From contig CM076850.1 in assembly GCA_039519185.1 (NCBI GenBank), forward strand, positions 91,296,471-91,360,470: DNA of 64,000 bases. The letters are read 5' to 3'. The notes beneath the pieces are model-generated. The model was not told where the DNA came from. It worked only from the letters and a program-made list of their open reading frames with translations, and searched no databases. Both the position numbers and the translations under genes were made by a program. Shown in pieces: positions 56,384-64,000 of this stretch (position 1 is the stretch's first letter; every line of letters begins with the position of its first letter). The DNA comes from Astragalus membranaceus (taxonomy: Eukaryota; Streptophyta; Magnoliopsida; Fabales; Fabaceae).

Positions 56384-59304
56384 TGTAACACCCCCCTTTA
56401 GTAAATATAAATAAACGCGCAGTTATCAGAGTATCACGAGGGCGTCACATTTTTTTTTTTCAACACATAAAGATTTCCAAAGTTACTTTAAAATAAATCC
56501 TCAAAACAAATACAAGTAACCTCCAAGCAGCGGAATCACAAAATTATTTAACATCTCCAATTAAACAAGACATCGAGTCGAACTCCAAAAATAAATAGGC
56601 ATTAAGCCAAAACTCCCAAAACGACAGAAAACAGTTCGCAAAACGAAAACTAAACCCCGCCCCGGTGTTACACATCAGAGCTGACTCGGACTCAACGAGA
56701 AGGAAAGTACACCTAATAGATCCTCCACGAGCGCTAACGATCACCTGCAGCGTTGCCACAATAGAGCAACATTCCAAGCAGAAGGGGTGAGCTTAACAGA
56801 AATAATGAGTGCATGATAGCAATATATAGGCAGCAGGTAAATCACCGTAACACAGAAGGTCAATACATCATAACACCACGCAAACTCAAACTATTTAATT
56901 AATGGATATTACATCATCACGTCTCGTTATAACTCACCTCATAAGATACCACGTATTGTAGCATCACAGCTACCTCGTAACGAAAACATCACACCAGACA
57001 CCGACTCGTAACACAGAAAGTCAACAACCAAGACACGTTACATATTTATGTATGGACTATGCAACAATGCAACCCCTCTGGGCATATGCATGCGGTACCG
57101 ATCTCGTAAAATAAGCCACGACGGGCAAGAGGCCGAAGCCTATACCACCAAAAATAATCTCAAAGAGGCCGAAGCCTATACCACCAAGAAATGCATATGA
57201 CAATGCGACTCATGACTCATGCACCAATTACACCAACTCAAAATATTTAATTCACAAATACCATCATATCTCGTTTTGAAGCATTTATAACAATATCACG
57301 TGTTGTAGCATCACAGCTACCTCGAAATTCTCACCCGTTCACAGCATCATTACAATAGGGAAACAACACCTCTAGGACAAGAACAACGCCCGCATTTACT
57401 TAAAATAACTTTCACATAACCATGACTCGAAAGGTATAAGAAAGCAGTGCCTTTAAATTCAAGGCAACAACACACTTAGATTTAAGGAAAACAGCACATT
57501 AAATTTAAGCAAAACAGCACGTTTAATTTAAGGAAGACGGCACATTAAATTATAAAGAAAACAGCAGCATTAGCACTTTTAAAACAGCAACAGTAATATT
57601 TATTTTACAGTGACAGCAGTGTTTATTTTACAGTAACAACAACTCGTAAATATAGAAACGGCACTTTTTAAGTATAAGGAAACAGCACTTTAAATTGGAG
57701 TAGACAGCACATTTAAATTTGAGTAAACGGCACATTTAAATTGAAGGAATCAGCACTTTAATTTTTAAGTGGACAGCACCTTTAAATTGAGAAAAACAGC
57801 ACATATTTGATCAAAAACAGCAAGAAAAACAGTGAGAAAAACAGCAACATAATTACTCCAAAAACAGCAGCAAAACAGTGAGAAAAACAGCAACATATAA
57901 CCATATTTTTAAAAACAGCAACAGCACCTCATTTTCTAAAAAAAACAGCAACATATAACCATATTTTTAAAAACAGCAACAGCACCTCATTTTCTAAAAA
58001 AAAACAGCAACATACAACCATATTTTTAAAAACAGCAAGACAGCAACATTTATTTTTATACAAAACAGCAGCAGCAACATTTGGAAAACAGCGACTTAGA
58101 CGGAATTCCTTACGCAACTTGCGACCAATTTTTCTTTCTCATTTCTTAATGAAATTCGGTGGAACCGGTGCCTACTTTGTAGAGAATTCAGTCTATTTTC
58201 TAACTAAACGAGAATCATTCAAAACGGAATTTAATTGAGAACACAAAACTTGCAAAAACCGAACCTATTCACAGATTACTTCCAGAATTTGACCTAACTT
58301 TGGAGACTCGTAACTTAAGCTACACAAATCCAAATTTGACCAAACCAGCGCCAAAATGACCAGAATTAAGTCTATTTCCTAACAAAATATGTTCCATAAT
58401 TTTTGGACAAACGAAAGGTTTCCAGTTTTAAAAATACAGAACCTATGTCCAGAATGCTCCCAGATTATTAACCTAACTTGTAGAGCCTATAACTAGAGCT
58501 ACACAAATCCAAATCGAACGAAACCAGCACCAAAACGACCGGCGTGAAATCTATTTTCACAAACAATTAAACACGAAATTTTTGGACTGGCCGAACAGTC
58601 CCAGTTTCACGAAAACCGAAACAGTGTTACACACTACATCTCAACATTTTACAAACACAACATTACACACCAAATCAATCAATTAGACATCCTCAATTCA
58701 ATCTCAATCACTCCATCACATATCCTCATCATCACAAAACATGAAAATCGACCCTAAAGCTCATCAAATCACCCAACTCAATATTCAATTTTCTTATCTC
58801 ATGTAACAACCACAACACTAATTGATTTTACAAGCCCTAACTACCCATGCACCCATCATAAACCCATTATCAAAGTTAAACCCACCCTTACCTCAAGAAT
58901 TGATTGAAGATGAGAACCCTTTTCACCAATCACCAAGAACCACAACAACAAGCCTTGCGATTTTCTCCCTCCAATTCGCGAAAGTCCCTCTTTTTTCCTT
59001 CTCCTTCACGTCGTGCTCCCTTTCTTTTGTTTCTACGTTTCTCTCCTTTCTTTTCTCTAAAATTTCGCTAATGATCACTAAGACCCTAGGTTTTGCTTCA
59101 CCTAAGCGCCTAGGTTAGTGGATTTGGGCCATGGGCCTTCCTCCACATCGTAAGCCCGATTTAGTTAATTACGTGCCGCCACTCCCCGATTAACATGGAA
59201 CACCTTACTATCATTTTTAATAAAATACACCAATAAAATAAATACCTAAATATTTAATTAAATAGTTAATTAAATACTTAGCCAATTGTTTTTGGGGCGT
59301 TACA
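56384..59304 (-). repeat. LTR 4 of the array (outermost 5' LTR)
   Basis: 2,921 bp with an 11-T run as in LTR 3. It ends against the target duplication GCCTC and the reading frame of the host Athila-like pol. Confidence 0.97.
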
Positions 59305-60654
59305 GCCTCCACATGGTGAGGAGTGACAGTGCTTCAGGATGTCCGCAATCTCTGACTCTGCAGCACATCTTCTCAGAATCTGATCTGCACACTTCTTGTA
59401 TAGGAACGGTTCATCCCAAAAGTATTGTCTTGTGGAATGGAAGAACCTCTTCCTTTGTTGTGCTGTGAGGTCTCCAAGCACCATGTTGCTCACCAAATAG
59501 TTCACGAAATCAGCGTACCAAGGCGTTTCAGTGCCAGAGCTTATGTCCTTCACAGCTACTGATATGGCCAGTAGCTGCTCATCAGGAAACTGTTCCTTAA
59601 TTTCTGCCTCGAAAGGGAGGGAGTTTATGTCTGGAATTCTTGACAGGTGATCTGCCACCTGATTCTCTACTCCCTTTTTATCCCTGATTTCTAAATCAAA
59701 CTCTTGTAATAGTAGCACCCAACGAATCAGTCTTGGCTTGGCATTCTTCTTAGCTATTAGGTACTTTATAGCAGAATGATCAGTGTAAACTATCACTTTA
59801 GCTCCCACTAGGTATGACCTGAACTTGTCAAAAGCGAATACCACTGCCAGCAACTCTTTCTCAGTGGTGGTGTAGTTCAACTGAGCGTCCACAAGAGTCT
59901 TGCTGGCATAGTGTATGGTGTGGAATACCTTGTCATTTCTCTGTCCTAGAACTGCCCCAATGGCAAAATCACTGGCATCACACATAAGTTCAAAGGGTTT
60001 GGTCCAATTTGGTGCTATGATTACTGGTGCTGTCACCAGTGCTGTCTTCAGCTTATTGAATGCTACCAAGCATTCTTCATCAAATTTGAACACAGTTTCA
60101 TGCTGTAGCAGCATACACAAGGGTTTTGAAATTTTTGAGAAATCCTTTATGAACCTTCTGTAGAACCCAGCATGCCCTAAGAAACTTCTTATCCCTTTGA
60201 CTGATGTGGGAGGTGGCAGCTTTTCAATTACATCCACCTTTGCCTTATCAACTTCTATTCCTCTTTTTGATATTTTGTGCCCTAGTACAATCCCTTCTTG
60301 GACCATGAAATGGCATTTCTCCCAATTCAGAACCAAGTTTGTCTCTTCGCACCTATTTAGTATCTCTTCAAGATTGTACAGGCAGGAATGGAAATTCTCC
60401 CCGAATACAGAGAAATCGTCCATAAACACTTCCATGGATTTTTCAATAAATTCGGAAAAAATGGCCATCATGCATCTCTGAAAGGTGGCTGGAGCATTGC
60501 ACAATCCAAAGGGCATTCTTCTAAAAGCGAAGGTGCCATAAGGGCAGGTGAATGTAGTTTTCTCTTGGTCCTCAGGAGCTATGGCAATCTGATTATACCC
60601 AGAGTAGCCATCAAGGAAAGAGTAGAATTCCTTTCCGGCCAATCTGTCTAACAT
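59305..60654 (-). pseudogene. Athila-like reverse transcriptase, RNase H, start of integrase
   Basis: Reverse transcriptase blocks are clear: YSGYNQIAIAPEDQEKTTF, MPFGLCNAPATFQRCM, and the catalytic VFMDDFSVFG. RNase H follows (MCDASDFAIGAVLG, TTTEKELLAVVFAFDKFRSY, VYTDHSAIKYL, NQVADHLSRI). The first half of the integrase zinc finger (HCHSSPCGG) ends exactly at the target duplication of the nested array; the other half continues at 43365. The frame is open throughout, but the piece upstream has stop codons near 60787 and 60705 that cut it off from protease. Confidence 0.93.
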
Positions 60655-60786
60655 CTGATCAATGAAGGAGAGGGGGAAGTGGTCTTTCCGAGTGGCCTTA
60701 TTCAGCTAGTCCATACAGATTCTCCAACCAGTCACTGTCCTGGTGGGAATCAGTTCATTCTTTTCATTCTTTACCACAGTGACCCC

Positions 60787-62147
60787 TCATTTCTTTGGGA
60801 CACATTGCACTAGGCTCACCCAAGTGCTGGTAGCAACAGGATAGATAATCCCAGCATCTAACCATTTGATTATTTCTTTTCTTACTACCTCTTTCATGAT
60901 GGGGTTCAGCCTTCTCTGTGCCTCAATGCTGTTTTTGGAGCTTTCCTCCAAGCAAATTCTGTGCATGCACAAAGCAGGGCTTAAACCTTTGATGTTGGCC
61001 ATTTGCCAACCAATGGCTCTCTTATGTTTCCTCAAAACAGCAAGCAAATCTTCTTCTTGCCGCACACTTAACTCAGCAGCTATGATTACAGGAAGAGTGT
61101 CCACTTCTCCTAAGTAGGCATACTTCAAATGAGGGGGGAGTTGCTTCAACTCAAGCTTGGGTGGGGTCTCAATGGATGGTATATTATCCTTGAAACCTTC
61201 AGTGGTTAGTTCCAGGGATTCATACCTCTTTGTCCACCTTTGAGCATCTTGCTTATCTGCCTTGATTTCAGCCAACCCCTCTTCTTTCAGTTCTTTCTCT
61301 TCTAATTGCCCAAGTTCTTGCTTCAGTACATCATGCTGTGACAGCAGTTGCTTTTGGACCAAGCAGTCCATTTCAGAAACAAAATTGCATTCGACACTGC
61401 TGGTGCTGTAATCAGGATACTTCATAGCATTCAGAACATTGAAGGTGACCATCTGGTAATTTACTCTCATGGTCAGCTCTCCCTTGTGAACATCAATCAG
61501 TGTCCTACCTGTGGCCAAAAACGGTCTTCCAAGGATAATTGGTACATCCTTGTCAGCCTCAAAATCAAGTATTATAAAATCAACAGGAAAAACAAATTTA
61601 TCTACTTTGATTAAAACATCCTCAATTTTACCTTCCGGGTAGACAGTAGATCTGTCAGCCAATGAAAGTGTTACTGTGGTGGGCCTTGCCTCACCAATTC
61701 CTAGCTTTTTAAAAATGGATTTGGGCATCAGATTTATGCTTGCACCCAAATCACACAAAGCCCGACCGCAGTAAGTACCTCCAATGGAACAAGGGATAGT
61801 AAAGCTACCTGGATCTTTGAGTTTCTGAGAAACCTTACTCTGTAAAAGCATACTTGTCTCCTGTGTCATTGCTACTGTCTCGAACTCACCAAGCCTTTTT
61901 CTCTTGGCCAGCACATCTTTCATGAACTTGGTGTAGTTCGGCATCTGTTGTAAAGCCTCCACCAATGGGATTTTGATGTGAAGCTGCTTTAAAATCTCCA
62001 TGAATTTCCCAAACTGTTTGTCTTGATTGCCCTTCTTTAACCTTTGGGGAAAAGGGGGAGGAGGCCTCTCAGGAACAAACTTCTGGGGTGTTTTGACTGC
62101 TGGAGTTGCAGTTTCTGCAGTAGTGTCATAGTTCTCTGCAACAGGTG
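60787..62147 (-). pseudogene. Athila-like gag end, protease and N-terminal RT
   Basis: The frame is open from the LTR boundary at 62147. It reads through a proline-rich stretch (RPPPPFPQRLKK) and the gag-protease linker (QLHIKIPLVEALQQMPNYTKFM) to the protease active site (ALCDLGASINLMP) and its ILGRPFLATG block. After a variable region, RT begins (RRLNPIMKEVVRKEIIKWLDAGIIYPV) and the frame hits a stop at 60787, at the conserved VPKK. A second stop lies near 60705. The true gag start is lost where another LTR begins at 62148. Confidence 0.9.
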
Positions 62148-62467
62148 CTGTGATAACTCTATTTTATATAGAGTTATTCATATGTTTAAACTTAGTAAAT
62201 TGCTCTCTTTCAAGAAAAGATAAAGAGTTTATATAGTATTTTATGTAATATGTGATAACTTGAGGCCATTTTGGATACATTGTGGTATGTTTGATAAAGT
62301 TTGTTCAGTGCAGTCTAGATGCTCACTGCATCAAATGCTCTTGCATTGATTCTGCACTTACAACTGCGCTGGCTCAGCACAATGCTACTGCATTGCAACT
62401 GCATTACTCCAAGAATGAAGCCAGCCACTTGCACATCCACTTGCACATGATGACCTCATGCGTAGTC
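62148..62467 (+). mobile_element. Athila-type LTR start, truncated
   Basis: Starts TGATAACTCTATTTTATATA, matching the sense start of the LTR at 37818 (TGATAACTCATATTTATATG), but on the plus strand. It interrupts the Athila-like gag and is itself cut at 62468 by another LTR. Confidence 0.65.
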
Positions 62468-62928
62468 TGTAACACCCCATTTCTGAAGTGTCACCTCTCT
62501 AACTTAAACTCCTCTTTCTTTGTATTTATTTAGAAAAATGGACCAATTTTTTTTTTTGAAATCGAATTTGAAAATGTTTTCTTGATAAGAACTTAAAAAT
62601 AAGCTAGGGTATGACTCACTATAAAGAATGACTCCAAATAGGTCCAACATAAAGGTTACTCATATTTTAAACATATGCATCATAATTACAACAAACTACA
62701 AGGCACGCTCACAAGCGGCATGGTCAACGCTAATACAAAAGACACGCACTCCGGCGACATCATATCTACATGAAGATGTATACTCCATCCCTAAATACAT
62801 ATGGGAGGTAAGATGCAAAAGAACTATGTACAAGGATACCTATCCTCAAAAAGACTTACATGACATTACCATTCTCTTGCCAGTACGTCACAACCCGCTA
62901 TCCTACGCCATCCCAATACCTGACAATA

Positions 62929-62958
62929 TCACACACACACACACACACACACACACAC
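62929..62958. repeat. CA microsatellite
   Basis: An uninterrupted CA run of about 15 repeats. It gives the His-Thr stretch in a chance plus-strand frame. Confidence 0.95.
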
Positions 62959-62988
62959 CAACACCATACCTCTGCTCAGCTGATCTCA

Positions 62989-63732
62989 CTAATGATAATA
63001 AAACGGACTCACCTCCGGGTCATCCTCATCGTCGAACTCCTCATCACTAGAAATATAAATCAACTCATGTGCTCCAGAGAATGATCCTGCTCTGCGAGAC
63101 TCACTCACTGCCTTCCAGACTGGAAGAGTAGGTACAGGATGAGGTGAAAACATGTGCAAAGGTGGCGGAGAAGTACGAGCAAACTCTGAAATGATAAGTG
63201 ACCTCAGAACGTCATCAGCAGCTCCAACGTGGAAATCAGCATCACCAAGATCCCTATGACCACCCTCAGCAATGGGGGCAAAGGGTACTTGAATCACCGG
63301 AACGGAATCAACAGGCTCAGGAAAGTCTCGAGTCACAGATGGTCCAGCAATGCTCCTAGGAGTAGCGTTCTTCTTCCGAGTGGTGATCGTGCGTGGTCCT
63401 ACTCTAACTCCATTTATGGGCCTCAGTGGACGCCTAATCCCAGAAGGGTATCGTGGGACAGGAGTGATCCAAGGTGCTTTCCAGATGAAATCAAACGGCA
63501 GATTCAACACTAATCTAATCTTCTTACGTAACTGAGAGAGACGGCTACCATCATCATCTTTATTTGTAGTTACTACTACCCCCTCATACCGGATCTTGTG
63601 GGAGGCGGAGTCGAACTACCACTTATCCTCATCTCCTCCATCAGGAAAATCCAACACTTCCTCCCCCTTGAGATCCAAGGGAAGGTCCATCTCCATCAAA
63701 TCCGTCGAGTCCATTGTGTCCTCCGATGACAT
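62989..63732 (-). pseudogene. Acidic ORF near an LTR end, one in-frame TAG
   Basis: The ATG at 63732 starts a very acidic segment (MSSEDTMDSTDLMEMDLPLD ... DFPDGGDEDKW). Codon 39 is TAG (63616-63618), after which the same frame continues for about 208 codons. The middle is basic and proline-rich (WITPVPRYPSGIRRPLRPI, VGPRTITTRKKN). The C-terminus is acidic again, with LIYISSDEEFDDEDDPE, a SUMO-interaction-like motif. The composition and long open frame suggest a real but decayed coding sequence. I do not recognise the family. It is transcribed, if at all, in the sense direction of the LTR. It could also be an extra ORF of an element whose LTR is shorter than its relatives. Confidence 0.5.
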
Positions 63733-64000
63733 CTTCTATATTAATTTAAATATACACCATACAAAATAAAACATAGCATGGGTGAATTCCTCGTCCACGA
63801 GTTCATCATAAGCTAAACATAGGTAAACAAAAATAATACATGGATACAAGTATCAGGCATTACTTAATTATACTTAGATATCATTTTCAAGTAAAAGGAA
63901 AACACTTAGAAATCACAAACATTCTTACCATCTCAGTATAATATAGTTAGTCAATCAAAACATTTCGATCCGCATTAGTAATCGTTCCTCACATCGATTA
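63733..64000. other. AT-rich non-coding edge
   Basis: Probably the leader region upstream of the acidic ORF. No other feature seen before the window ends. Confidence 0.4.

Larger units (their letters stand above)
43366..59304 (-). mobile_element. Tandem array of a gag-only LTR element (TR-GAG type): 4 LTRs, 3 units
   Basis: LTRs at 43366-46285, 47705-50624, 52044-54964 and 56384-59304 (2,920 or 2,921 bp) alternate with internal regions 46286-47704, 50625-52043 and 54965-56383 (1,419 bp each). The whole block is flanked by one perfect 5-bp duplication, GCCTC (43361-43365 and 59305-59309). Each internal region has a primer site, a gag ORF, a short protease remnant and a polypurine tract, and no RT, RNase H or integrase. 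This is the layout described for TR-GAG elements. Copies differ by only a few bases. Confidence 0.95.
37227..62147 (-). mobile_element. Athila-like Ty3/gypsy element, split by a nested array
   Basis: Minus strand: gag end and protease (62147-61500), reverse transcriptase/RNase H (61000-59310), integrase (59340-59305 then 43360-42287, interrupted by 43366-59304), an extra ORF downstream of pol (41699-40488), polypurine-like tract (about 37819-37860) and LTR remnant (37227-37818). An ORF after pol and the LTR start TGATAAC fit the Athila/Tat branch. The first half of gag and the 5' LTR are missing: the right side stops at another LTR at 62148. Confidence 0.88.
62468..64000 (-). mobile_element. 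Tekay-like LTR end region (partial)
   Basis: Begins TGTAACACCCCATTTC like the LTR ends at 3610 and 43366 read on the plus strand, with no primer site to its left, so it is an outer LTR boundary or a solo LTR. It holds a CA microsatellite (62929-62958) and a minus-strand ORF (62989-63732). It runs past the window. Confidence 0.55.

Noticed and set aside
62628..63050. 140-aa plus-strand ORF with a His-Thr run
   Set aside because: The run is a CA microsatellite, and the frame is partly antisense to the acidic ORF.

Overview
This is a window of plant nuclear DNA made mostly of nested transposable elements. The retroelement protein families (Ty3/gypsy Tekay-, Athila- and Ogre-type, Ty1/copia), the tRNA-iMet and tRNA-Asp primer sites and a CACTA element point to a large, repeat-rich angiosperm genome. 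A papilionoid legume is my best guess, but that is inference from family resemblance. There are no bacterial-type genes or operons.

Layout. 1-8327: a minus-strand Tekay-like gypsy element that has lost protease and reverse transcriptase. Its 5' LTR (3610-8327) carries a same-family solo LTR in the opposite orientation (3927-6112, duplicated target CCTAG). 8328-14647: the only stretch that looks like ordinary host DNA. It holds a SINE-like remnant, a large palindromic array, two short unrecognised genes (166 and 96 aa) and a MITE. 14648-19199: a fairly young copia element lacking its 5' end. 19821-20329: the last two exons of a pectinesterase gene. 20540-25093: a non-autonomous CACTA element (target CAA) holding an Ogre-like solo LTR (target CTTAC). 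25461-37226: a second gypsy element in a tandem arrangement (internal stub, LTR, internal region, LTR). One LTR holds a SIRE-like solo LTR and an Athila fragment, and its gag is split by a hAT-type MITE. 37227-62147: a minus-strand Athila-like element whose integrase zinc finger is split by a tandem array of a gag-only (TR-GAG type) element: four 2.92-kb LTRs and three 1.42-kb gag units, flanked by one target duplication (GCCTC). 62148-64000: an Athila-type LTR start, then a Tekay-like LTR end region with an unusual acidic ORF.

How the parts relate. The gag-only units share gag type, primer site, LTR ends and LTR motifs with the Tekay-like element at the left, so they were probably mobilised by a Tekay relative. 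Their LTRs, and the solo LTR at 3927-6112, share features that look functional in the RNA: a 5' splice-site-like sequence, a UUCG-capped hairpin, and a segment complementary to the element's own primer-binding site. Most coding regions are broken. The best preserved are the three gag ORFs of the array, the copia gag-pol (one stop plus one frameshift) and the unrecognised 166-aa gene.
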